A stretch of 20,897 bases of DNA from JBQTHI01 sp052390035 (lineage in GTDB: Bacteria; Actinomycetota; Acidimicrobiia; Spongiisociales; ZC4RG35): the NCBI GenBank assembly GCA_052390035.1, contig JBQTHI010000083.1, positions 1 through 20,897 of the forward strand, in the 5' to 3' direction. Under the pieces are notes generated by a model. It was not told where the DNA came from. It was given only the letters and a program-made list of their open reading frames with translations, and made no database searches. Shown piece by piece: positions 1-7,400 of this stretch; position 1 is the first letter of the stretch; every line of letters starts with the position of its first letter. A program made the position numbers and the translations under genes.

Positions 1-497
1 GCCTCCAAGAGGCCCGAGATCACCACATTGGTGGACGTGCCGATCAGGGTGACCACCCCGCCCAAAAGCGCCGCAAAGGAAAGCGGCATCAGATACAACG
101 AGGGGGAACGCCCCCGGCTCAACGCCCACGCCCGTACCTGCGGGATGAGCATGGCGACGATCGGGGTGTTGTTGAGGAAAGCCGACGCCGCCGAGGTCGG
201 CAGGACCAGACGGGCGATGGACTTGCGAAATCCAAGGCCGTTGCCGAGTGTGGAGCGGACCAATGGAGTCAAGGCGCCGGTCTTCTCCACCGCCCGGGCG
301 AGCACGAAGAGGGCCGCCACGGTGAGGGGGGCTGGGTTGGAAAATCCGACCAGGGCCTCGGCCGGGGTGACGATCCCGGCAACGAGGACTGCGACCATCC
401 CCCCCGCCATCGCCACCGCCGGCGAGATGGTGTCGCGGACCAACAAGACAAGGACCGCGAGGACTACCGCCAGCACATACCAGGATTCCCAACCCAC
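1..497 (-). CDS. SLC13/DASS-type anion permease, N-terminal part (cut by window edge)
   Basis: Translating the minus strand from GTG at 497 gives about 165 residues without a stop, running off the left edge. The product is very hydrophobic: a first helix right after the start (WYVLAVVLAVLVLLV), then several more. Two stretches resemble SLC13/CitM/ArsB-type ion transporters: FLNNTPIVAMLIPQV and LIGTSTNVVISG, the latter like the family's substrate- and sodium-binding hairpin signatures. Such permeases import sulfate or dicarboxylates across the inner membrane. The divergent sulfate-activation genes at 611-3153 favour sulfate, but that is inferred from context. The start is constrained: an in-frame TAG (507-509) lies just upstream, and a TAGGAT box six bases before GTG suggests leaderless translation. 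The C-terminal half is not in the window, so any TrkA-C domains cannot be seen. Confidence 0.82.
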   Translation of the reverse strand, partial: MGWESWYVLAVVLAVLVLLVRDTISPAVAMAGGMVAVLVAGIVTPAEALVGFSNPAPLTVAALFVLARAVEKTGALTPLVRSTLGNGLGFRKSIARLVLPTSAASAFLNNTPIVAMLIPQVRAWALSRGRSPSLYLMPLSFAALLGGVVTLIGTSTNVVISGLLE

Positions 498-503
498 CCC
501 GAC

Positions 504-509
504 ATCCTA
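504..509 (-). promoter_or_regulatory. -10 box TAGGAT for a leaderless permease transcript
   Basis: On the minus strand TAGGAT is followed by exactly six bases and then the GTG start of the permease at 497. Actinobacterial TANNNT boxes usually lie about seven bases before the transcription start, so the mRNA would begin at or next to the GTG. No clear Shine-Dalgarno sequence precedes the codon, which fits. No convincing -35 element was seen. Confidence 0.45.
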
Positions 510-569
510 CGGCAAGGGTCGAACGGCTCCAGCCCGGCTATTGGGTCTGGAGCAGACCCGCATCGCCCG

Positions 570-575
570 TAGAAT
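570..575 (+). promoter_or_regulatory. Candidate -10 box TAGAAT for sat-cysC
   Basis: TAGAAT lies 35 bases before the ATG of sat-cysC, within the 113-base divergent intergenic region (498-610). Transcription would start near 582, leaving a leader of about 29 bases that contains the ribosome binding site GGGGAGGG (593-600). No good -35 hexamer was seen at the expected distance. Confidence 0.4.
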
Positions 576-610
576 GTGCCTCTCAAAGCGATGGGGAGGG
601 CTGAATATCT

Positions 611-2341
611 ATGACTGACCACTTGGTCGCGCCACACGGTGGGACCCTGATCAACCTGATGGCCACCGACGACCGGCTCGCCGAACTACGGGTGGCTTCC
701 GTGAATTGGCCGTCCTGGGATCTGACCGCCCGGCAGATGTGCGACCTCGAGTTGCTACTGACGGGTGGGTTCTCGCCGCTGACCGGCTTCATGAAAAAGG
801 GCGACTATGAGCGGGTGCGGGCGGAGATGCGGCTCGAAGACGGGAATCTGTGGCCGATGCCAATTCCGCTCGACGTGCCTGAGGAGCTGGCCCATTCACT
901 GTCGATCGGCGACCAACTCGCCCTGCGGGACCCGGAAGGAGTGATGCTGGCGGCCCTCCGGGTAGAGGAGGTCTGGCGACCCGACCTGGGTGGCGAGGCC
1001 GCCGAGGTCTTCGGCACATCCAACCCAGAGCATCCCGGTGTCAACTATCTGACCTCGCGCACCAACCCTTTTTATGTCGGCGGCACGCTCGAGGGAGTCG
1101 CCCTCCCGGTCCACTACGACTTCCGCTCATTGCGCCAGACCCCGGCCGAGTTGCGGGCCGAGTTCGCCCGGCGGGGATGGACGAAGGTAGTGGCCTTCCA
1201 GACCCGCAATCCCATGCACCGGGCCCACGTCGAGCTGACCATGCGAGCCTCGGCCGAGGCGGGGGCCAACCTGCTCATCCATCCATCGGTGGGGATGACC
1301 AAGCCCGGGGACGTCGACCACTACACGAGGGTCCGGTGTTACCAGGCGGTTTTGGACCGTTACCCGCACAATACGGCGACCCTGTCGCTCCTTCCGTTGG
1401 CGATGCGGATGGGGGGGCCGCGCGAAGCGGTCTGGCATTCGATCATCCGCAAGAACCACGGCTGCACCCACCTCGTGGTAGGGCGCGACCATGCCGGGCC
1501 CGGGAACGACTCCTCCGGCCAGCCCTTCTACGGCCCTTACGACGCCCAACAGTTGTTGGCCAAACACGAAACCGAACTGGGCATGTCGATGGTCGACTTC
1601 CGGATGATGGTCTACGCCCCCGATCTCGATCAGTACTTCCCCGAAGACGAGGTGCCGGACGGAGTCAAGACCCTCAACATCTCCGGGACCGAACTTCGGG
1701 ATCGTCTGGCGACCGGCCGCGAGATCCCCTCTTGGTTCAGCTATCCCGAAGTGGTGGCCGAGTTGCGACGTACCCACCCGTCACGGGCCGAGCAGGGCTT
1801 CACCGTCTTTTTCACCGGTCTCTCGGGGTCGGGCAAGTCGACCATCGCCAATGCCTTGCTGGTGAAGATGTTGGAGATGGGCGGCCGTCCGGTCACCCTG
1901 CTCGACGGCGACCTGGTTCGCAAGAATCTGTCGTCCGAGCTGGGCTTCTCCAAGGAGCACCGAGACCTCAACATCAGGCGTATCGGTTATGTCGCCTCCG
2001 AGATCACCAAAGCCGGAGGAAGCGCCATATGCGCACCGATCGCGCCTTACGACGCCACCCGAAAAGCGGTGCGGGCCATGGTCGAACCGAACGGCGGGTT
2101 CGTCCTGGTGCACATCGCCACGCCGCTCGAGGTGTGTGAGCAACGAGACCGCAAGGGCCTTTATGCCAAGGCACGGGCCGGCTTGCTCCCCGAGTTCACC
2201 GGGATCTCCGATCCATACGAGGAGCCGGCAGACGCCGAGGTGGTGATCGATACCTCGCTCTTGTCGCCCGAGGAGGCGGCCAACCAGATCGTGCTCTTTC
2301 TGGAACGCCTCGGGTACATCAGCGGTCCCGCTGGCGCCTGA
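611..2341 (+). CDS. sat-cysC: Bifunctional sulfate adenylyltransferase / adenylylsulfate kinase
   Basis: This 576-residue cytosolic protein should make APS from ATP and sulfate and then phosphorylate it to PAPS. Residues 1-390 are a Sat-type (not CysN/CysD-type) ATP sulfurylase, with the nucleotide-binding QTRNPMHRAH motif at 197-206 and GRDHAGPG at 291-298. Residues about 395-570 are APS kinase, with P-loop GLSGSGKST at 403-411 and DGDLVRKNLSSELGF from 432. Both sets of motifs are intact, so both activities are expected. The order Sat then CysC resembles some bacterial and fungal enzymes and is the reverse of animal PAPS synthase. The ATG follows a GGGGAGGG site by ten bases. cysQ begins five bases after the stop, implying one transcript. 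No PAPS reductase or sulfotransferase is in the window, so the fate of PAPS cannot be told. Confidence 0.95.
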   Translation: MTDHLVAPHGGTLINLMATDDRLAELRVASVNWPSWDLTARQMCDLELLLTGGFSPLTGFMKKGDYERVRAEMRLEDGNLWPMPIPLDVPEELAHSLSIGDQLALRDPEGVMLAALRVEEVWRPDLGGEAAEVFGTSNPEHPGVNYLTSRTNPFYVGGTLEGVALPVHYDFRSLRQTPAELRAEFARRGWTKVVAFQTRNPMHRAHVELTMRASAEAGANLLIHPSVGMTKPGDVDHYTRVRCYQAVLDRYPHNTATLSLLPLAMRMGGPREAVWHSIIRKNHGCTHLVVGRDHAGPGNDSSGQPFYGPYDAQQLLAKHETELGMSMVDFRMMVYAPDLDQYFPEDEVPDGVKTLNISGTELRDRLATGREIPSWFSYPEVVAELRRTHPSRAEQGFTVFFTGLSGSGKSTIANALLVKMLEMGGRPVTLLDGDLVRKNLSSELGFSKEHRDLNIRRIGYVASEITKAGGSAICAPIAPYDATRKAVRAMVEPNGGFVLVHIATPLEVCEQRDRKGLYAKARAGLLPEFTGISDPYEEPADAEVVIDTSLLSPEEAANQIVLFLERLGYISGPAGA

Positions 2342-2346
2342 CTGCC

Positions 2347-3153
2347 ATGACTGATCGAAGCGCCGACCTCGCGCGGATCAGCCGCGCCCTGGGGGCAGCC
2401 GCCGAGGTCCTCACCCGGTTCTCCCCCGGAGAGGTCAAAGCGATCAAGAAGGACAACCAGGATCCGGTTACCGAGGCCGACCTGGCGCTCGACCACGCCC
2501 TGAAGGAGTCCCTCGTCCGACCCGGGGAGGGGTGGCTCTCCGAGGAGACCGCCGACGACCGCCACCGTCTCGGCGCCGAACGGGTCTGGGTTGTCGATCC
2601 GCTCGATGGGACCAAAGAGTTCGTGCAGGGGATCCCCGAGTGGTGCGTGTCGGTGGGACTGGTCGAAGATGGGCGGGCGGTGGCCGGTGGCATCCTCAAC
2701 CCCGCCGCCGGATTTCTCTCCATCGGCGGCGAGGGTCTCGGCTGCACCCTCAACGGCATTCGCATGCCGATGGCCGAAGGATTGGGCGACCGGGCGCTCG
2801 TGTTGGCCAGCCGCACCGAGGTAGGCCGGGGTGAGTGGCAACGGTTCGAGGGGGCGGATTTTCGCGTTCAGGCGATGGGATCGGTCGCCTTCAAGCTCGC
2901 CAGAGTGGCCTGTGGTCTGGCCCATGCCACCTGGAGCTTGGCGCCCAAACACGAGTGGGATGTGGCAGCTGGAGCCGCCCTGGTGGCTGCCGCCGGCGGC
3001 GAAGTCCTGGGCCTCGACGGAACCCCGCTCGTTTTCAACCAACCCTCGCCGTGGCTGCCGGGCCTAATCGCCTTCGGGCCGGGAATCGCGACGACCTTCG
3101 ATCTTGCCAGAATCGTCAACGGGTCTCGGTCGCACTCATTCTTGGGGCCGTAA
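2347..3153 (+). CDS. cysQ: 3'(2'),5'-bisphosphate nucleotidase, CysQ-like (inositol monophosphatase superfamily)
   Basis: The 268-residue product belongs to the magnesium-dependent, lithium-sensitive inositol-monophosphatase superfamily. Metal-site motifs are complete: EE at 66-67, DPLDGT at 84-89 and WDVAA at 204-208. EADLALD around 43-49 matches the usual N-terminal motif. CysQ removes the 3'-phosphate of PAP, or of PAPS, relieving inhibition of sulfate-transfer enzymes. Superfamily members also act on inositol phosphate or fructose-1,6-bisphosphate, and sequence alone does not settle the substrate. Its position five bases after sat-cysC makes the PAP/PAPS role the best choice. No strong Shine-Dalgarno sequence precedes the ATG, so translation is probably coupled to sat-cysC. 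Confidence 0.88.
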   Translation: MTDRSADLARISRALGAAAEVLTRFSPGEVKAIKKDNQDPVTEADLALDHALKESLVRPGEGWLSEETADDRHRLGAERVWVVDPLDGTKEFVQGIPEWCVSVGLVEDGRAVAGGILNPAAGFLSIGGEGLGCTLNGIRMPMAEGLGDRALVLASRTEVGRGEWQRFEGADFRVQAMGSVAFKLARVACGLAHATWSLAPKHEWDVAAGAALVAAAGGEVLGLDGTPLVFNQPSPWLPGLIAFGPGIATTFDLARIVNGSRSHSFLGP

Positions 3154-3173
3154 CTAACGAAATCGTGAGATGG

Positions 3174-3195
3174 AACCCTGGGTTCGCGGGGTTTT
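3174..3195 (+). terminator. Possible weak terminator between convergent genes
   Basis: In the 40-base gap between the convergent cysQ and M24 peptidase genes, AACCC (3174-3178) can pair with GGGTT (3189-3193), followed by TT. The stem is only five pairs with a ten-base loop, so this is a weak candidate. Confidence 0.25.
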
Positions 3196-4276
3196 AGTCG
3201 ACGACCATCAGGGAGCGGTCGCTCTGGTTGAGGACCTCCACACCGTCCTCGGTGACGGTCACGATGTCCTCGATGCGGACACCAAACCGGCCGGGCAGGT
3301 AGATCCCCGGTTCGATTGAGAAGCACATACCCGGCTCGAGTGCCTCTCGATTGCCCTCAACCAAGTACGGGTGCTCGTGACCTTCAAGGCCGATCCCATG
3401 CCCGGTGCGGTGAAAGAAGAACTTGCCATACCCGGCCTCATCGATCACCCGGCGTGCCACCCTGTCGATCTCCTCGGCCCGAACTCCCGGCCGCACGGCG
3501 GCGGTGGCCGACTGCTGGGCGGCCAGCACCACTGAATGGACTTCGCTCTGCTCGGCGGTGGGTGGCCCAACCGAGAATGTGCGCGTCGAGTCGGAGCAGT
3601 ATCCGTTGAGCCTGCCGCCAAAGTCGACCACGACCAGATCTCCCGGTTCGATCAACCGGCCGGCGGGCTCATGATGGGGTGAAGCACCGTTTGGGCCGGA
3701 AGCGACGATCCAAAAGAGCGATCGATCGTGTCCCTCTTCGAGGGTCATGTCGGTGACCCGGCGGGAGAGGTCTCGCTCGGTCGTGCCGGAAAATCTGCTG
3801 CCCCCCAGTCGGGCCACCACCCGGTCGAGGCCGGCAGCGGCGGCGGCCAGCTGGTCAATCTCTGCTTTCTCCTTTCGAATACGGAGCGTCCGCATGAGGG
3901 AGGTGGCCGATTCGAATCGGGACCCCGGGAGCCGTTCCTGCAGCCCGAGCAGGAAGAGCGACCAGGTGGTGTCCCCGATCGCCAGCCGCTCACTGTCACC
4001 AACGAGGCCAGCCACGATCTCGAGGGGGTCCTCGGTTTCCTCCCACGGTCGAAGGTCGAACGGGCCGGGCACGACGCGGGGCGCCTCCAATCTGGGGACG
4101 ACCAGGACGGGTTCGCCATCGCGGCCGAGCACCAGCATGGTCAGACGCTCGAGGGCCATAGCCTCATACCCGGTCAGATATGGCAGATCGGCCCCGACCG
4201 ATAACAACAAGGCGTCGATGCCGGCGGATTCCATCCGCCAACGGGCGTTAGCAATCCGACCGGAGTGATCGAACAA
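3194..4276 (-). CDS. M24-family metallopeptidase (Xaa-Pro aminopeptidase/dipeptidase-like)
   Basis: This 360-residue protein has a creatinase-type N-terminal domain (about 1-130) and a pita-bread catalytic domain (about 140-355). All five expected metal ligands are visible: D218 (VVVDFGG), D229 (CSDSTR), H293 (TGHGIG), E322 (SIEPG) and E336 (VRIED). It should be an active di-metal peptidase removing residues next to proline, in the cytosol. Whether it is an aminopeptidase or a dipeptidase cannot be told. The TTG at 4276 has no Shine-Dalgarno sequence but lies 11 bases after the lipB-lipA stop, so reinitiation is plausible. The ATG at 4234 (residue 15) is an alternative, but it would remove a helix normally present in the family. 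A functional link to lipoylation is not obvious; it may just be the operon's last gene. Confidence 0.87.
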   Translation of the reverse strand: MFDHSGRIANARWRMESAGIDALLLSVGADLPYLTGYEAMALERLTMLVLGRDGEPVLVVPRLEAPRVVPGPFDLRPWEETEDPLEIVAGLVGDSERLAIGDTTWSLFLLGLQERLPGSRFESATSLMRTLRIRKEKAEIDQLAAAAAGLDRVVARLGGSRFSGTTERDLSRRVTDMTLEEGHDRSLFWIVASGPNGASPHHEPAGRLIEPGDLVVVDFGGRLNGYCSDSTRTFSVGPPTAEQSEVHSVVLAAQQSATAAVRPGVRAEEIDRVARRVIDEAGYGKFFFHRTGHGIGLEGHEHPYLVEGNREALEPGMCFSIEPGIYLPGRFGVRIEDIVTVTEDGVEVLNQSDRSLMVVD

Positions 4277-4287
4277 TGGGAATCCGA

Positions 4288-5931
4288 TCAGCCGGCCCGC
4301 ACCGCCGCTCGCGCCGACTTGGCGTGGTATGACGAGCGGACCAGCGGACCCGACTCGACATGGGGAATGCCGATCCCTTCTCCGAACTCACGGTATTCGG
4401 CGAACTCGTCGGGGTGAACGTACCGGTGGATAGGCCGATGACGAGCCGTGGGCCGCAGGTATTGGCCGATGGTCACTATGTCGACGCCCACCGCCCGGAG
4501 ATCGGTAAGAGCCGAGAGAACTTCATCACGGGTCTCCCCCATTCCGACGATCAACCCTGACTTGGTCAGGCCGTACGGGTTGAGCGATCTGGCCCGGGCG
4601 AGGAGGGCGAGCGATCTTCCATAGTTGGCAGAGGTGCGCACCTCTCGCTGCAAGCGGAGAACGGTCTCGGTGTTGTGGTTGAGAACCTCGGGCCGTTCTG
4701 CCATCACCGTCTCCAATGCCGCCGGGTCGCCTTTGAAGTCCGGGATGAGCACCTCAATGTCGCATCCGGGGTGAATCCGGCGGGTCTCGCGGATGGTGGC
4801 GGCGAACATGGCCGCTCCGCCGTCTGCCAGGTCGTCGCGGTTGACCGAGGTGATCACCGCGTGGGACAGGCCCATCTGCTTGATTGCCTGAGCGGCTCGA
4901 AACGGTTCGAGAACGTCATATTCGGTGGGCTTGCCTGTGGTGACATTGCAGAACCCGCAAGCCCGTGTGCACCTGTCGCCGAGGATCATCAGGGTGGCGG
5001 TCCCCATCCCCCAGCACTCGTAGATGTTGGGACAGCCGGCTTCTTCGCAGACGGTGTGAAGGTCCAGACCGCGCATTAGTTTCTTCAACTCGAGGTATTC
5101 GTCGTTCATGTGGGCGGTGACCTTCATCCACTCGGGACGGGGAGGCTCGCCGGGTAATCGCCCGCCCACCATGACCGGGATGGAGTGATGCCGGTTAGGA
5201 GAGAAGGCCCCCAATTCGACCAACCGGTCGACCTCGAAGTCGCTCGACATACCCTGGCCGCGGGTGAAGGCGCCCAGATGAACCTCCGGCGCCGGGTAGC
5301 CGAAAACGCGCCCAAAGTTGGCAACCAGGGTGGCCACCACTTCCTGGTGGGTGACCTTGCGGCCGGCCAAGGCGGTGAGGGAGGTGACCGGCCGATCGGT
5401 GATCCCGCACGGGTTCATCCTGGCAAAAAACGACATGTCAGGGTCGAGGTTGAGAGCAAACCCGTGCATCGTCACCTGCCGGGAGACCCGAACTCCGATG
5501 GCGGCCACCTTGCCTTGCTCGGTCCACACCCCGGTGAGCCCCGCCTCGGTCCAGGCACCGACCCCGAATCCGGCCAGGGTGTCTATGAGAGCCTGCTCGA
5601 TCCGGCGAACGAAGGGCACGACTTGTTTCGGATCCGACAGGCGGAGGATCGGATAACCCACCAGTTGGCCGGGACCGTGATAGGTGATGTCCCCGCCGCG
5701 GTCGACATGATGGACTTCTGCGCCGTAGGCGCCGACGCTCTCTTTGGGGATGAGGAGGTTGGAGCCATCGCCGTTTCGCCCAACGGTGTAGACGGGGGGA
5801 TGTTCGAGCAATAGCAGGTAGTCGTCGCCCCGACCTTCCACCCGTGCCGACCAAAGGGCGCGCTGCAGGTCCCACGCCTCCAGATACGGCAGCCTCCCCA
5901 GCCACCGGACCCGTAGGTGCCGGTCGGTCAT
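4288..5931 (-). CDS. lipB-lipA: LipB-LipA fusion: octanoyltransferase joined to lipoyl synthase
   Basis: One uninterrupted 547-residue reading frame carries both steps of lipoate synthesis. Residues 1 to about 217 are LipB, which moves octanoate from acyl carrier protein to a lipoyl-domain lysine: RGGDITYHGPG at 78-88, catalytic lysine K141 in GKVAAIG, catalytic cysteine C175 in NPCGI. Residues about 265-547 are LipA, the radical-SAM enzyme inserting two sulfurs: auxiliary-cluster cysteines 295, 300 and 306, radical-SAM cluster CTRACGFC (321, 325, 328), and the C-terminal RSSY at 532-535. A linker of about 45 residues joins them. The frame is open 32 codons further upstream, but ATG at 5931 is chosen because it overlaps the E2 stop as ATGA and begins at the normal LipB N-terminus. 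The M24 peptidase follows after 11 bases. Both enzymes look intact, so this appears to be a true bifunctional protein. Confidence 0.9.
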   Translation of the reverse strand: MTDRHLRVRWLGRLPYLEAWDLQRALWSARVEGRGDDYLLLLEHPPVYTVGRNGDGSNLLIPKESVGAYGAEVHHVDRGGDITYHGPGQLVGYPILRLSDPKQVVPFVRRIEQALIDTLAGFGVGAWTEAGLTGVWTEQGKVAAIGVRVSRQVTMHGFALNLDPDMSFFARMNPCGITDRPVTSLTALAGRKVTHQEVVATLVANFGRVFGYPAPEVHLGAFTRGQGMSSDFEVDRLVELGAFSPNRHHSIPVMVGGRLPGEPPRPEWMKVTAHMNDEYLELKKLMRGLDLHTVCEEAGCPNIYECWGMGTATLMILGDRCTRACGFCNVTTGKPTEYDVLEPFRAAQAIKQMGLSHAVITSVNRDDLADGGAAMFAATIRETRRIHPGCDIEVLIPDFKGDPAALETVMAERPEVLNHNTETVLRLQREVRTSANYGRSLALLARARSLNPYGLTKSGLIVGMGETRDEVLSALTDLRAVGVDIVTIGQYLRPTARHRPIHRYVHPDEFAEYREFGEGIGIPHVESGPLVRSSYHAKSARAAVRAG

Positions 5932-7388
5932 GCCAACTCCTGGTTCCAATCCCACGTCTCCAGGTTTTGTTTGATCCGCTGCAGGAACAGCACCGCCGTG
6001 GACCCGTCGAAGGATCGGTGATCCCACGACAACCCCAAGTACCCGATGTGACGGATGGCGATCGTGTCCTGGCCCTCGGGAGTGGTCACCACCGCCGGCC
6101 GTTTAGAAACGGTGTCGGTGGAGAGGATCCCGACGTTGGGGACGTTGATGATCGGGGCGCTCATGAACGAACCGAACGGCCCAGGGTTGGTGATCGAGAA
6201 GGTGGACCCGGTGACGTCGTCTGGATCGAGCTTGTTGGACCTGGCCTTGTCGGCCAGTTCTCGGATCTTGCGAGCCAGCCCGACCAAACGCAGCCCGTCG
6301 GCGTTGCGAATCGTCGCCACGATCAGACCTTTTTGGTTCAGGTCGATGGCGATCCCCAGGTTGACCGTGCGGTGATAGACCGCCTTCTTCTCGTCTAGGA
6401 AGAAAGAGCTGTTGACGACCGGATACTCCTTGAGGGCGTCGATGCAGGCTCGGGCGATGAAAGGCAAATAGGTGAGGGAGAAACCCTCCTCCGCTTTCCA
6501 GCCGGGCTGGTGGGCGGCACGCACCCGTTCCACTCGCTCGTAGTCGACCTCCACCGAGGTCCAGACATGGGCGGCGGTTTGTTTGGCCTTGATCATGTTC
6601 TCGCCGATCCGGGCTCTCAGACGGTCGAGCGCCACCTCCTCGGAACCGGAAGCGGCGGCGACCGGGGGCGGTGGCACCAAGGGAGCCGGCGCCTCGGGTG
6701 CTCGAGTCGGCGGGGCGGGGGCTGGGGCGGTGGGGGCAGCCGGTTGAGCGGCTGCAGCCGGGGTGGGTGGCGCCGTCGGAAGCACGGCGGCTTCGGATCG
6801 GCCCGCCAGATGTCCCTCGACATCTCGACGGGTAATCCGGCCCGCCTCGCCGGTGCCGGTCACCTGGGCGAGATCGACCCCATGCTCGCGGGCCAGTTTT
6901 CGCACCACCGGCGAAAGCACTCCCAGCCCACCACCCTCTCCCCGGGGTGCAGTGGTCTGCTGAGCCGGCGGTACAGCCGGTGCGGGCGGGACAGCCGGGG
7001 CGGGCGGGACGGCAGGGGCGGGCGGGGTAACAGGCGCAGGCTCAATAACCACCTCAACTTTGGGGGCGGCGACCACCGCCTCGGCGCTGACGGCCACCGG
7101 AAGGGGCTCGGCAGCTACCGGCTGTTCGGGTGGAGAAACTGCGGCCTCGCCCGCCTCACCGATCACTGCCAGGGGGGTTCCCACCGCCACCGTCTCGCCT
7201 TCGGGTACAAGCAGTTGCAGGACAATCCCGGCGGCGGGTGACGGCACCTCGGTATCAACCTTGTCGGTCGAGATCTCGACCAGCACCTCGTCGGTTTTGA
7301 TCGGGTCGCCTACCTTCTTGGACCAGCGGAGGATGGTCCCTTCGGTTACGGTCTCCCCCAGTTGGGGCATGCTGACTGTGGTCGGCAT
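5928..7388 (-). CDS. sucB: 2-oxo acid dehydrogenase E2 component (dihydrolipoamide acyltransferase)
   Basis: The 486-residue E2 core protein transfers acyl groups to CoA in a 2-oxo acid dehydrogenase complex. Domains in order: one N-terminal lipoyl domain (1-80) with lipoylated lysine K43 in STDKVDTE; a proline/alanine-rich linker (about 82-155) with PPAPAV repeats; a peripheral-subunit-binding domain (about 157-194); a second Pro/Ala linker (200-245); and the catalytic acyltransferase domain (about 250-480), with active-site H457 and D461 in DHRSFDG. The ATG at 7388 follows a GGAGT site. The gene lies 12 bases after lpd and overlaps lipB-lipA by four bases. Substrate preference (succinyl, acetyl or branched-chain) cannot be fixed from sequence; sucB is the closest-looking label, and no E1 gene is present to decide it. 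Confidence 0.9.
   Translation of the reverse strand: MPTTVSMPQLGETVTEGTILRWSKKVGDPIKTDEVLVEISTDKVDTEVPSPAAGIVLQLLVPEGETVAVGTPLAVIGEAGEAAVSPPEQPVAAEPLPVAVSAEAVVAAPKVEVVIEPAPVTPPAPAVPPAPAVPPAPAVPPAQQTTAPRGEGGGLGVLSPVVRKLAREHGVDLAQVTGTGEAGRITRRDVEGHLAGRSEAAVLPTAPPTPAAAAQPAAPTAPAPAPPTRAPEAPAPLVPPPPVAAASGSEEVALDRLRARIGENMIKAKQTAAHVWTSVEVDYERVERVRAAHQPGWKAEEGFSLTYLPFIARACIDALKEYPVVNSSFFLDEKKAVYHRTVNLGIAIDLNQKGLIVATIRNADGLRLVGLARKIRELADKARSNKLDPDDVTGSTFSITNPGPFGSFMSAPIINVPNVGILSTDTVSKRPAVVTTPEGQDTIAIRHIGYLGLSWDHRSFDGSTAVLFLQRIKQNLETWDWNQELA
6963..7025 (-). repeat. Tandem PPAPAV-coding repeats in the E2 linker
   Basis: Three to four imperfect 18-base units encode PPAPAV in the linker between the lipoyl and subunit-binding domains. 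Pro/Ala linkers let the lipoyl domain swing between active sites. Exact tandem copies suggest recent slippage. Confidence 0.75.
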
Positions 7389-7400
7389 TGGACTCCTTCG

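Noticed and set aside
28..618. 196-codon plus-strand frame at the left edge
   Set aside because: It is antisense to the hydrophobic permease frame, which has recognisable family motifs; this frame has Ala/Arg/Thr-rich composition and no domain.
5931..6027. N-terminal extension of LipB by 32 residues
   Set aside because: The extension overlaps the E2 coding sequence and does not resemble LipB; the ATGA overlap marks the natural start.
6510..7241. 243-codon glycine-rich plus-strand frame
   Set aside because: It is the antisense of the Pro/Ala linkers of E2; glycine-rich shadows are expected there.
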